A stretch of DNA of 64,000 nt from Cyanobacterium sp. Dongsha4. GTDB taxonomy: Bacteria > Cyanobacteriota > Cyanobacteriia > Cyanobacteriales > Cyanobacteriaceae. Both the position numbers and the translations under genes were made by a program. The notes below the pieces were generated by a model. That model had not been told where the DNA came from. It ran no database searches and was given only the letters and a program-made list of their open reading frames with translations. The stretch covers positions 2,245,326 through 2,309,325 of the forward strand of contig NZ_CP084098.1 in NCBI RefSeq assembly GCF_036345015.1. The letters are read 5' to 3'. Position 1 is the first letter of the stretch. Each line of letters starts with the position of its first letter. Shown here one piece after another: positions 25,495 through 33,494 of the stretch.

Positions 25495-27336
25495 ATGTTT
25501 GAAATTGATATAGAAGCCCTCCAAGCAGAATTCGATCGCATCGTTGCCTCTTTTGGTACTCCTTCCGACAGTTTTATTGAAGATACAGAAAGATGGATAG
25601 AAGATAATTCTATTATCCTACAAGAAATTAATGGCGGTGGTGGTGGATTAGAAAAAGTCTTTTTGACTGTAACTACTTTTGAGGATCAAAATGACGGCGG
25701 AGACAGAAACGGTTTATCCCTTCGAGATGCTATTTTAAGGGCAAAAGCAGACCCTAGTAAAGAATATGTTATCAGCCTTCCTGCCGGAGTTTATGAGTTG
25801 TCTATTCAGGGTAACGAAGACTCCTTATTTCCTAGTGACAATCCCAACTTACCCGGTGAAGTAGATGACATCGTTGCTCGTACAGGAGACTTAGATGTTG
25901 AAACAAGAGTTACCATTTTGGGAGTAGGTGCAGGATCAACTATTATCAATGGTATAGCATTAGGCGATCGCATTTTTGATGTTCGAGAAGGAGGATTACT
26001 TTCTCTTAGTGGAGTTACTATCGAGGATGGAATAGCCGAAAATGCCCTTGATGAAAACGGTAGTAGCGGTGGTGGTATTCGCATTAACACAGGGGCTTCC
26101 GCTATTATCAATAACAGTATTATCAAAAATAATTCCACTGCCATTAATACCGCCACAGATAATAACAATGGAGGTGGTATAGCCAACTTCGGAGATACAG
26201 AAATTATTAACAGTATCATTTCAGGCAACCTCTCAGGAGACGACGCAGGAGGTATCTATAACGAAGGTACATTAAATATTCGTAATAGCACCATAGCTGG
26301 TAACTTCGCCAATGCCGCCGCCGTAGAAGTGATTGAAGCAGGAGGAGGGGGACTTTATACCTTCGGAGGAACAGTACAAATACTAAATAGCACTATCTCT
26401 GGTAACATTACAGGAGACGCAGGGGGCGGTATTCTCAGCCAAGATGCCACCGTTTCCATTATCAACTCAACTATCACGAATAATAGCTCTCAAATTGGCT
26501 CAGGTATTACCGTTTTAGGAGCAAATAACCCCCTTTTACTGCAAAACAGCATTGTTGCAGGAAATTTAGATAGTAGTGACATAGAAGGATTTTTTACCCC
26601 AAACAGTTCCTATAACCTTATTGGTGATGGTAACGGTATTATTTTAGATGGGTTTAATAATAATATTGTCGGAGACATCGTTAATCCATTAGATCCTCTC
26701 CTCGGAGATTTACAGGATAATGGTGGTTATACTCCTACCCATTTGCCCCTCAGAGGTAGCCCTGCCATTAATGCAGGAAATAACGAAATTGCTTCGTCTC
26801 AAGTAAGCAATTCAGACCAAAGAGGCTATGCCCGTATAGTGGGAGGTACAGTAGATATAGGTAGTACAGAAAGCGGTGCAACCCCTCGCTCTGGCTTAAA
26901 TAATCCCATATATCGCTTCCAAAATACAGAAGTACCCGGTACATATCTTTATGTGGGAGAAGAAGAAAGACAAAGCATTTTAAACAATTATCCTAAATTT
27001 CAAGAAGAAGGATTTGCTTTTAGTGTTGCCACTCAACCGGGGGATGGATTAATTCCCATATATCGTTTCCAAAACACTCAAATACAAGGAACATATCTTT
27101 ATGTAGGGCAAGAGGAAAGACAAAGTATTTTACAAAGTTTTCCTCAATTCCGAGAAGAGGGATTAGCTTTTTATGCTTTTGGGGCTAATGCTAATCAAGC
27201 TGACAGCTTATACCGTTTCCAAAACGATAATTTACCCGGCACTTATTTATTTGTAGGGCAGAATGAAAGACAAAGCATTCTTCAAAACTATTCCAATTTT
27301 GCCGAAGAGGGCATCGCTTTTGAGGCGGCTTTTTAA
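25495..27336 (+). CDS. parallel beta-helix protein with three C-terminal DUF5648-type repeats
   Basis: 613-aa protein, probably extracellular or surface-bound. Residues about 55-200 resemble the CSLREA-like opening (SLRDAILRAKADPSKEYVISLPAGVYEL). They are followed by right-handed beta-helix coils with many INNSIIKNNS, ISGNLSG and NSTIAGN turns and a choice-of-anchor end (DNGGYTPTHLPLRGSPAINAG). Three tandem 40-45 residue repeats close the protein (YRFQNTEVPGTYLYVGEEERQ and kin, about residues 478-613), matching the DUF5648 pattern. No classical signal peptide is seen at the N terminus, so export may be non-classical or by a type I system (inference). Function is unknown. Confidence 0.78.
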   Translation: MFEIDIEALQAEFDRIVASFGTPSDSFIEDTERWIEDNSIILQEINGGGGGLEKVFLTVTTFEDQNDGGDRNGLSLRDAILRAKADPSKEYVISLPAGVYELSIQGNEDSLFPSDNPNLPGEVDDIVARTGDLDVETRVTILGVGAGSTIINGIALGDRIFDVREGGLLSLSGVTIEDGIAENALDENGSSGGGIRINTGASAIINNSIIKNNSTAINTATDNNNGGGIANFGDTEIINSIISGNLSGDDAGGIYNEGTLNIRNSTIAGNFANAAAVEVIEAGGGGLYTFGGTVQILNSTISGNITGDAGGGILSQDATVSIINSTITNNSSQIGSGITVLGANNPLLLQNSIVAGNLDSSDIEGFFTPNSSYNLIGDGNGIILDGFNNNIVGDIVNPLDPLLGDLQDNGGYTPTHLPLRGSPAINAGNNEIASSQVSNSDQRGYARIVGGTVDIGSTESGATPRSGLNNPIYRFQNTEVPGTYLYVGEEERQSILNNYPKFQEEGFAFSVATQPGDGLIPIYRFQNTQIQGTYLYVGQEERQSILQSFPQFREEGLAFYAFGANANQADSLYRFQNDNLPGTYLFVGQNERQSILQNYSNFAEEGIAFEAAF

Positions 27337-27356
27337 TTAGGGGTTGATGAAAAAAG

Positions 27357-27480
27357 ATGTTGGGGTATTAGGAGTTAGGAGCTAGAAGTTAAGAGCTAGA
27401 AGTTATTAATTATCAACTATTTACCTTTGCCCCTTGCCCCTTGCCCTTTGACCTTTTTTCTTTGCCTTTTGCCCTTCATC
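27357..27480 (+). repeat. dispersed spacer repeat
   Basis: AGGAGTTAGGAGCTAGAAGTTA followed by ATTAATTATCAACTATTTAC, CTTTGCCCC and CCTTGCCCTTTG. The same ordered set of modules recurs at about 14829-14900, 39075-39140, 49055-49105 and 56360-56430, and in reverse at about 16500 and 59700-59800. Confidence 0.7.
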
Positions 27481-27494
27481 TATTCCTCCGTTTT

Positions 27495-27635
27495 TTATTT
27501 TTGGCGACGACATTTTTCAGAACAATATTTAACCTCATCCCAACATTTAGACCATTTTTTGCGCCATGTAAAAGGTAAACCACAAACAGGACAAATTTTA
27601 GTTGGGAAATCAGATTTTTTTCTCTGCTTTGCCAT
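27495..27635 (-). CDS. DUF2256 zinc-ribbon-like small protein (46 aa)
   Basis: A 46-residue gene read on the minus strand. It starts [19 protein letters not shown] and contains [20 protein letters not shown], ending KCRRQK. Two CxxC-like pairs (CPVC, then C...C in YCSEKC) form the probable metal site. The sequence matches the DUF2256 family, present in cyanobacteria and some proteobacteria. Its ATG lies 8 bp after the stop of the Sua5/YrdC gene, so the two form an operon. The family's function is unknown; linkage to tRNA modification is only contextual. Confidence 0.85.
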   Translation of the reverse strand: MAKQRKKSDFPTKICPVCGLPFTWRKKWSKCWDEVKYCSEKCRRQK

Positions 27636-27643
27636 TTTTGCTC

Positions 27644-28297
27644 TTAATTATTGAAATTAAACCATTTTTCCAGTTCTTCCCACCCTAAACCTTGTCGCAC
27701 TACGGCAGGATTTTCTGTAGAAAAATCTAAAATTGTTGAAACGTCATAACCTGGGTCTGTATAATCATCGATAATAATGTCAACCAGTTTATCAAAGTAA
27801 TCAAATAATTTCGCCTTTTCCCAGTCATCGGAGGGGGAATATCCTTCTTCATCGTTAATATGAGCAGAGGTGGAAACAACTGGATTATTAAGAGTTGTTA
27901 AAATTGCTTGACAAACGTTCTGATCTGGTACTCGAATACCTGTAGTTTTGCGTTTTGGTGACATAACCAGTTTTGGGACTAATTTTGTGGCAGGTAAAAG
28001 AAAAGTATAAGGACCGGGTATTAATCTTTTCATGATATAGTAGGCTTCATCAGTTACGATCGCATATTCGGAAATTTTCGATAGAGAAGAACAAAGAAAA
28101 GTTAATGGTTTGTCGTTGGCAAGACGTTTTAAAGTTCTCACTTTTTCTACGGCACTTTTAACATTAATATCACAACCAATGGCATAAACTGTATCTGTGG
28201 GATAAAGCATGATTGCTCCATCTTTTAATGCTGATGCTATTTGCTCAATACTTCTGCTTTGAGGATTATCAGGATTTAATTCGTATAAAATAGCCAT
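27644..28297 (-). CDS. Sua5/YciO/YrdC family protein (threonylcarbamoyl-AMP synthase-like)
   Basis: Protein of the YrdC/Sua5 fold. Family members make threonylcarbamoyl-AMP from Thr, bicarbonate and ATP for the t6A modification of ANN-decoding tRNAs. Core motifs are [65 protein letters not shown] and [10 protein letters not shown]. At 217 aa it is the YciO-like size and resembles Slr0006-type cyanobacterial proteins, so it may be a paralogue rather than the main TsaC. It is followed after 8 bp by the DUF2256 gene. Confidence 0.85.
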   Translation of the reverse strand: MAILYELNPDNPQSRSIEQIASALKDGAIMLYPTDTVYAIGCDINVKSAVEKVRTLKRLANDKPLTFLCSSLSKISEYAIVTDEAYYIMKRLIPGPYTFLLPATKLVPKLVMSPKRKTTGIRVPDQNVCQAILTTLNNPVVSTSAHINDEEGYSPSDDWEKAKLFDYFDKLVDIIIDDYTDPGYDVSTILDFSTENPAVVRQGLGWEELEKWFNFNN

Positions 28298-28403
28298 AAA
28301 ATAATTTAAAAATTAATAATAAAACAGTGACAGAAGGCTAAAGCCTTTGATTTTTTATGTAATAGCTCAAAGCTATAAAACTTATCAGTTAATTGTATCT
28401 TAT

Positions 28404-29594
28404 ATGAGTAAAATCGCTTATTTACAATGTCATACAGGAATAGCAGGGGATATGTTTTTAGGGGCATTAGTTTCCGCTGGTGTGCCACTAGAATATTTAG
28501 AGAAAAGTTTAGAGAGCTTAAATATCAGTCAAGAGTATAAATTACAAGAAGAAACTGTAACTAGAAATGGGCTTTGTGCGACAAAAATTCATGTCCATTT
28601 AACATCTCATTCTCATCATCACCATCACCATAGACATTTAGCAGATATTGAACATATTATTAATCAAAGTAATTTAGCCCCTCAAATTAAGGCTAATAGT
28701 TTAGCTATTGTTCGTCAACTTGCGATCGCAGAAGCAAAAGTTCATAATACAAACATAGATAAAGTCCATTTTCACGAAGTGGGGGCAGTAGATGCCATTG
28801 TTGATATTGTTGGTACTTGTATCGGATTAGATTATTTAGGGATAGAAAAATTATACTGCTCACCTTTACCCACAGGAGGAGGCACAGTCAAAGCCGCTCA
28901 CGGAATATTACCAGTACCAGTACCCGCCGTGCTAGAGTTGTTACAAAGCCGTAAAATCCCAATATATAGCAACGGTATTGAAAAAGAATTAGTTACTCCC
29001 ACAGGGGCGGCAATTGCGGCGACGTTAACGGAAAGTTTTGGACAACCTCCCAAAATGAATTTAGAGAAAATAGGCAATGGTGCAGGAAGTCATGATTTAT
29101 CTCTACCTAATGTTTTACGTCTTTGGATAGGGGAAATAGAGTTATCTGATTTAGAGGAAATAGCAGTCTTAGAAACTCAAATTGATGATTGTAACCCCCA
29201 AATTTTGGCTTATGTCTTAGAAGATTTATTAAATATTGGTGCAAAAGATGTCTTTACTCAACCTGTGATGATGAAAAAAAGTCGTCTTGGGGTTTTGTTG
29301 ACAGTAATTTGTGAGCTTGACAAAATCAGTATATGTGAAAATCTTATTTTCCGAGAGACTACGACTTTAGGCATTCGCAGACAAATTCAACAAAGATCGA
29401 TACTAGAGCGAGAAATTAGAACTATTAAGAGTAAATATGGCGATATAAGATTAAAAATCGCTAAAAAGAACGAGAAAATTGTGAATGTCTATCCTGAATA
29501 TGAAGATTGTGCAACTATTGCCCGTCAATTAGATATTCCTATTAATAGAATTCAATGGGAAGTGGTAAGGGAATTTTACGAGAAGCAAACCTGA
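28404..29594 (+). CDS. larC: LarC-family nickel pincer cofactor protein
   Basis: LarC inserts nickel into the pincer pyridinium cofactor used by lactate racemase and related enzymes (established for Lactobacillus). The start MSKIAYLQCHTGIAGDMFLGAL (ATG at 28404) matches the family; an upstream in-frame ATG at 28347 would add 19 unrelated residues. A His-run, HSHHHHHHRH, near residue 68 is a likely nickel-binding loop. The central VHFHEVGAVDAIVDIVGT and LVTPTGAAIAATL, and the C-terminal ETQIDDCNPQILAYV, are typical. The gene is one continuous frame of 396 aa, unlike Lactobacillus larC, which needs a programmed frameshift. larA, larB and larE are not in the window. The stop TGA lies in a dispersed-repeat terminus. 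Confidence 0.88.
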   Translation: MSKIAYLQCHTGIAGDMFLGALVSAGVPLEYLEKSLESLNISQEYKLQEETVTRNGLCATKIHVHLTSHSHHHHHHRHLADIEHIINQSNLAPQIKANSLAIVRQLAIAEAKVHNTNIDKVHFHEVGAVDAIVDIVGTCIGLDYLGIEKLYCSPLPTGGGTVKAAHGILPVPVPAVLELLQSRKIPIYSNGIEKELVTPTGAAIAATLTESFGQPPKMNLEKIGNGAGSHDLSLPNVLRLWIGEIELSDLEEIAVLETQIDDCNPQILAYVLEDLLNIGAKDVFTQPVMMKKSRLGVLLTVICELDKISICENLIFRETTTLGIRRQIQQRSILEREIRTIKSKYGDIRLKIAKKNEKIVNVYPEYEDCATIARQLDIPINRIQWEVVREFYEKQT

Positions 29595-29615
29595 GTTTTA
29601 TTAAGGGCGAGGGGC

Positions 29616-29641
29616 AAACCTCCTCGAGAGCAGGTTTTTTT
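29616..29641 (+). terminator. candidate intrinsic terminator of larC
   Basis: AAACCT (29616-29621) can pair with AGGTTT (29632-29637) across a CCTCGAGAGC loop, and the hairpin runs straight into a T-tract ending at 29641. It sits about 22 bp after the larC stop. The stem is short. Confidence 0.5.
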
Positions 29642-29644
29642 CAA

Positions 29645-29704
29645 AAGTTCCAGAATCTATAAAATTGCAAGTGTTTGCGGAGTTTGACAAAAGAGGGATA
29701 AAGG
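29645..29704 (+). repeat. partial copy of the 7.3-kb inverted-repeat element
   Basis: AGTTCCAGAATCTATAAA followed by GTGTTTGCGGAGTTTGACAA and AAGAGGGATA. It matches the reverse complement of 7345-7398 with a few differences. Only one end of the element is present here. Confidence 0.7.
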
Positions 29705-29837
29705 GGGTTTCTTTTAAGGGGAGACATAGAGAGGTTTGCTTTTTGACTGTTGCCTCCTGCCCCTTACTCTTTGCCCTTTTACCAATTTATCCAGAACTCA
29801 GATTTAAGAATTAAAATTCCAAAATTTCAGTTAATGC

Positions 29838-29868
29838 TATACTGATAACTTAAGCAACTAATTTGTTG
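29838..29868 (+). promoter_or_regulatory. SufR operator CAAC-N6-GTTG next to sufR -10 box
   Basis: The perfect inverted repeat CAAC-TAATTT-GTTG lies at 29855-29868, 58 bp ahead of sufR. It sits just downstream of a TATACT -10-like hexamer (29838-29843), so it would cover the transcription start. CAAC-N6-GTTG is the published recognition sequence of cyanobacterial SufR. This strongly suggests autorepression by the [4Fe-4S] form. Confidence 0.75.
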
Positions 29869-29926
29869 TTTTATTCGACCTAATTAAACTATATATCATT
29901 AATTTCAGCATTTCTTCAGGAAGACT

Positions 29927-30565
29927 ATGAACACTTCCCTCCAATCATCAAGTAAAGAAGCAATCTTACAATATTTGCTGAAAGAAACTCAGGCTTCGGC
30001 ACAAAATATAGCAGAAGCTATGAATATTAGTACCCAAGCAACCCGCAGACATTTGAAGGATTTGCAGGAACAGGGTTTAATTGAATATGATTTAATTCGA
30101 GTGAAAACAGGCAGACCCCAATATTTGTATTCTCTGTCACGTCAAGGGCGCGATCGCTTCCCCCAGAATTATGGAGAGTTTGCCGTTTCTTTTTTGGATA
30201 CTCTCACCGAAACAGTAGGAGAAAATGAAGTTAGTAGGGTATTGCAAAAACAATGGGAGAAAAAAGCTGATAACTACCGTAAATTCATGGAAGGTAAATC
30301 TTTAGAAGAAAAGGTAACTCAGTTAGTGAAAATGAGAAAAGAAGAAGGTTACATGGCTGAATTATTTATAATCGAAGAAAATCCCCCTCAATTTTTTATT
30401 TCTGAGCATAATTGTGCTATTTCTGATGTAGCTGAATCTTATCCTCAAGTATGTAGCCATGAATTAGAAATGTTTAGTTCTCTATTTCCTGAGTGTTTAG
30501 TAGAGCGTACAAACTGGATTCATCAGGGTGAACATCGTTGCGGTTATTTAATTAAGGTTGACTGA
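29927..30565 (+). CDS. sufR: iron-sulfur cluster regulator SufR
   Basis: DNA-binding repressor of the suf (Fe-S assembly) genes in cyanobacteria; the holo form with a [4Fe-4S] cluster represses. The N-terminal winged HTH (residues 12-60) reads ILQYLLKETQASAQNIAEAM and ISTQATRRHLKDLQEQGLI. The C-terminal cluster domain carries Cys in EHNCAISDVAES, YPQVCSHE, FPECLVERT and EHRCGYLI, the known SufR pattern. 212 aa is normal. In many cyanobacteria sufR is divergent from sufBCDS; here the upstream neighbour is larC and the downstream gene a small membrane protein, so any sufBCDS operon must be elsewhere. Confidence 0.93.
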   Translation: MNTSLQSSSKEAILQYLLKETQASAQNIAEAMNISTQATRRHLKDLQEQGLIEYDLIRVKTGRPQYLYSLSRQGRDRFPQNYGEFAVSFLDTLTETVGENEVSRVLQKQWEKKADNYRKFMEGKSLEEKVTQLVKMRKEEGYMAELFIIEENPPQFFISEHNCAISDVAESYPQVCSHELEMFSSLFPECLVERTNWIHQGEHRCGYLIKVD

Positions 30566-30727
30566 ATAAATCTATTTACCACAACAGAGAATAAGGTCAT
30601 AATTTGAGGGTTGTAAAATAATGTTTTTCTTCTTTCCGTTCCTTTACAACTCATCATTATTTTTTATTTCTTTACTGAGTATAATATAAAGAAGTGTGTA
30701 AATTTTATCTGAGTTATTTCAAAAATT

Positions 30728-30976
30728 ATGCCTCCACGTTGGCCTAGAAAACCTGATCGTCAAAATGATCCTGAATTTCGTAAATTAGATGATCTCATGA
30801 ATTTTGCTGTCCATACTGCACTCTTTATCGCTACTAATTCGGGGGTATGGTTTTTTCACAATTTTAATCATCCTGAGTGGTCTTGGGCTAGTCAGTTTAG
30901 TCTAATTTGGGGCGGAGTTTTAATTATACATCTTCTCTATATAAGTGCGATCGCAGATTATTCTAACAAGAGCTAG
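30728..30976 (+). CDS. small 2TM-domain membrane protein
   Basis: 82-aa protein with a basic, proline-rich start (MPPRWPRKPDRQNDPEFRKL) and two hydrophobic segments, about residues 28-47 (FAVHTALFIATNSGVWFF) and 56-75 (FSLIWGGVLIIHLLYISAI). The pattern fits the 2TM domain family seen in many cyanobacteria. Nothing suggests a specific function. It follows sufR by 160 bp on the same strand. Confidence 0.7.
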   Translation: MPPRWPRKPDRQNDPEFRKLDDLMNFAVHTALFIATNSGVWFFHNFNHPEWSWASQFSLIWGGVLIIHLLYISAIADYSNKS

Positions 30977-31105
30977 TTGGCGTTGAAGTTATCTCATGAG
31001 GGCAGGTATCAGGTTTTAATTAATTACTAATAGTTAATTACTTGTTGCCTACCCTAACTAATAATGTACATCTTCAGAGTAATGAAGCCACTTTGTTTGT
31101 CGCTA

Positions 31106-31609
31106 TTATTGATTATTAAATAATTGTAATAACTTAAATAAATTAACTTTTGTTTCTGCCGTTGTTTCTCCCAAAAGTCCTGCAATTTCTTGAGCAACTT
31201 TCATCTGATTATTAACAACATTATTGACTTGCTTAATCATTTCTTCCTGCATTTTTGTTAATTCTTTCTTTTGTTTAATTTCAGAAGTCAAGTCTATCAT
31301 TATGCAGAGAATCAAATTTTTTTCTTCTATGGGGTAAATAAATTCTTTAACAAATATCTCTGGTTTAGGATATTCTTTAATTGAATTTTCTATATTTTTT
31401 TTCTCTTTCCAAGCACTTTTTAAATGTTCTATATCGCCGAAAATATTAACAGCTAATTGACCTTTGATTGCACAGCTTTCCAATTTGAATAACCTGCAGA
31501 AAGCAGGATTCACCAACTGAATTTCTAAATCAGAATTGACAGCAATTAGTGCATTAGGGTGATATTCCCACGCTAATTTATAGAGATAGTGATGGTTATT
31601 TTCTAACAT
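31106..31609 (-). CDS. PAS-domain protein (167 aa)
   Basis: Small cytoplasmic protein with one PAS domain (residues about 12-110: WEYHPNALIAVNSDLEIQLVNPAFCRLFKLE) and a helical tail of about 55 residues that may dimerise. No kinase, GGDEF or other output domain is attached, so it should act through a partner. It is last in a same-strand series with the [2Fe-2S] protein 99 bp upstream. Such PAS plus thioredoxin-like ferredoxin pairs occur in hydrogenase-linked clusters of anaerobes (recall), which links this to the SpoIIE/maturation-protease pair at 9.5-11.2 kb. Confidence 0.8.
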   Translation of the reverse strand: MLENNHHYLYKLAWEYHPNALIAVNSDLEIQLVNPAFCRLFKLESCAIKGQLAVNIFGDIEHLKSAWKEKKNIENSIKEYPKPEIFVKEFIYPIEEKNLILCIMIDLTSEIKQKKELTKMQEEMIKQVNNVVNNQMKVAQEIAGLLGETTAETKVNLFKLLQLFNNQ

Positions 31610-31708
31610 TATTTTAATTTAGTGCTTTGAGGAAAATATTACTTTAGAGGGAATATAATTTAGGATTTAAACTTAATAACTATGGACAAAAATAGCGATA
31701 AATTGGTT

Positions 31709-31963
31709 TTATTTTATCATGGGTAAAATTTCATGGATAAATTTTTCTTCTAAATTTTGAGGACTAATATTAATAAATAAATGGTCTTTAAATTTCATAA
31801 CAATTCCTGAGCTACAAGTTTCTAAGCAAAAACAACCTTTTAATTCAACTATTTGGTCTATATCATACTCACTTATTAATGTTTGTAGTTTTGGTAAAAC
31901 TTCATAAACTCCTAACTGATGACAAGCTGAACCCATACATAAAAATAAGTTTTCTTTTAGCAT
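31709..31963 (-). CDS. thioredoxin-like [2Fe-2S] ferredoxin domain protein
   Basis: 84-residue protein resembling the C-terminal [2Fe-2S] domain of NuoE/HoxE/HydC-type subunits. The cluster ligands are probably Cys9 and Cys14 (CMGSACHQ) and Cys46 and Cys50 (CLETC), the C-x4-C...C-x3-C pattern of thioredoxin-like ferredoxins; Cys44 is extra. As a free-standing domain it could act as an electron carrier or redox input to the adjacent PAS protein (inference). It lies 67 bp after the Dnd-associated gene and 99 bp before the PAS gene. Confidence 0.85.
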   Translation of the reverse strand: MLKENLFLCMGSACHQLGVYEVLPKLQTLISEYDIDQIVELKGCFCLETCSSGIVMKFKDHLFINISPQNLEEKFIHEILPMIK

Positions 31964-32030
31964 TTTTCCTCTTTGAAAGGCGTTAATAAATGTTATTCCC
32001 CATCAAGCTAAAAATCTTTTTATTATCCTC

Positions 32031-32501
32031 CTATTTAATAAATTTTCTAAGATCGAAATTATTATTTTTGACCGTTGAAAGACACTCTTTTTCTTGAGTA
32101 AGAATTAATAATATTCTCTCACTATAGTCAACTGCTCCTTTTAACTGTTGTTGTAATCTATCTAATCCGCCATTGGCATATTCTTCAAAAATTTTAATTC
32201 TGGCTTCTTCTTGATTTTCTTCATAGCTAGAAATAATATTTAAGTCGTGGGTGCTAGTAATGCCTAATAGTTTAAATAAAGATTCATAACCACGGGAGTT
32301 AAAAACCTCTATACTGATGGGGGAAGGTTCTTTTGCGATCGCACCTAAAGTCATAGGACAATTATAACTCTTACCTAAAGAAGCGGCGAAAGCCATTAAA
32401 TCTGCATAAGTAGAAAATACTCCTTGAGGATTATGGGGAGATATTACTAAATTTTGGACTAAATCAGCTTTGTCCTGAGATATTCTAACTCTATTAGACA
32501 T
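32031..32501 (-). CDS. DNA phosphorothioation (Dnd)-associated protein 4 homologue
   Basis: 156-aa protein whose core (STYADLMAFAASLG, ISIEVFNSRGYESLFKLLGI, IFEEYANGGLDRLQQQL, GAVDYSERILLIL) matches, from memory, the family named Dnd system-associated protein 4. Those proteins are encoded near dndBCDE/dptFGH genes for DNA backbone phosphorothioation and its restriction, with unknown biochemical role. Here no dnd or dpt gene is in the window; neighbours are ftsQ and a ferredoxin-like gene. It could be an orphan remnant of a defence island, or a family member with a housekeeping job. Confidence 0.65.
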   Translation of the reverse strand: MSNRVRISQDKADLVQNLVISPHNPQGVFSTYADLMAFAASLGKSYNCPMTLGAIAKEPSPISIEVFNSRGYESLFKLLGITSTHDLNIISSYEENQEEARIKIFEEYANGGLDRLQQQLKGAVDYSERILLILTQEKECLSTVKNNNFDLRKFIK

Positions 32502-32648
32502 AATTTTTATGAATTAAAAGGCAAAGTAACAAGGGCAAGGGGCAATTTGAGTTCGGAGTTAAGAGTTAAGATAAAAAGAAATTTCTCCCTAAAACCCTAA
32601 CACCCCAACCCCCCAATTTCCCAATTCCTCAACATCCCAAACAATAAA

Positions 32649-33494
32649 TTAATTGCTATTTTTCTCCTTTTTCACTGATTCTTTTTTACTAATAGAAGGA
32701 ATTTCAGGGTCTGTTAAATCAATATAGATAATATCTTCTCGACGCACTTGGGCAGTAATAACTTTAAGTTTTTCTAACACCATTAATTGCTGTGAAAATT
32801 TTTTCGGGGTATAAGCACCTAAGTATATTTTTCCTAAGTCTGTAAGTAGCACTAAGTTAGTGGGATTTTGCCAGTCAACGGTATTAATCTTGACAGTGGA
32901 CTGAGTCAGAAAGCTATATAATTCTTGCCAATAAGGAAGATAAGTCTGGGGTGCTCCAATGATTTTTAGTGTTGGTAGTTGCTCCGGATTTTCTTTTAAA
33001 TTGTGATACACTTCATTGGAAACAAATACTCCATCTTTGTCTAAATATCCGATAGTTTGAATTGTTAATTTATTGGTTTTTTCCTCTATTTCAGGAGCAA
33101 GTGCGATCGCAACTGGTTTTTTCTCTTCCAAAGAAATTTTTAAATGAGGGGGGAATAATTCTTTTTGAATAACAACATTTTCAACAGGCACTAAAGTCTG
33201 TAAATTTTTACTCAACTCTTGGGTAGATAACTTTAACAAAGATTGAGGATATTGCAAAGGAATCAAACTACGCACCTCATCATCACTCAGTAAACTATTA
33301 CCTTCTATATCTATTTGCTGACTATTTTTAATTACCCAATTAGGTAAAGTAATAAACCAAAACACTCCCCCTGTTATAGATAAAATCATCAAAAAACGAA
33401 CTACCGCAATAAAATCTCGCCATCTACGCTCTTTTTTTCTTTCTTCTCGGCGACTTCTAATAGTAGTAGTGGAAACAAAAGTTTGATTAGCCAT
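32649..33494 (-). CDS. ftsQ: cell division protein FtsQ/DivIB
   Basis: Bitopic membrane protein of the divisome linking FtsW/FtsI to the Z-ring-associated proteins. A basic N-terminal cytoplasmic region (RSRREERKKERRW) is followed by one transmembrane helix (FLMILSITGGVFWFITLPNWV). Then come the POTRA domain (IDIEGNSLLSDDEVRSLIPL, SLLKLSTQELSKNL, KISLEEKKPVAIAL) and the FtsQ beta domain (LTDLGKIYLGAYTPKKFSQQL). I placed the start at the ATG at 33494; a GTG nine codons upstream (33521) is possible. ftsZ, commonly next to ftsQ in cyanobacteria, is not adjacent. Confidence 0.85.
   Translation of the reverse strand: MANQTFVSTTTIRSRREERKKERRWRDFIAVVRFLMILSITGGVFWFITLPNWVIKNSQQIDIEGNSLLSDDEVRSLIPLQYPQSLLKLSTQELSKNLQTLVPVENVVIQKELFPPHLKISLEEKKPVAIALAPEIEEKTNKLTIQTIGYLDKDGVFVSNEVYHNLKENPEQLPTLKIIGAPQTYLPYWQELYSFLTQSTVKINTVDWQNPTNLVLLTDLGKIYLGAYTPKKFSQQLMVLEKLKVITAQVRREDIIYIDLTDPEIPSISKKESVKKEKNSN

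Larger units (their letters stand above)
29588..29806. repeat. dispersed element with inverted ends filling the larC-sufR spacer
   Basis: Begins AACCTGAGTT overlapping the larC stop and ends near AGAACTCAGAT at about 29803. Inside it lie a terminator-like hairpin, the 29645-29704 repeat, and GGGTTTCTTTTAAGGGGAGA, which recurs near 63690. The composition suggests nested insertions. Ends are diverged, so boundaries are approximate. Confidence 0.5.

Noticed and set aside
27427-27654. A plus-strand 75-aa open frame over the DUF2256 region
   Set aside because: Its sequence is the translation of a dispersed repeat followed by the antisense of the DUF2256 gene; the minus-strand reading has a recognisable family match and operon spacing.
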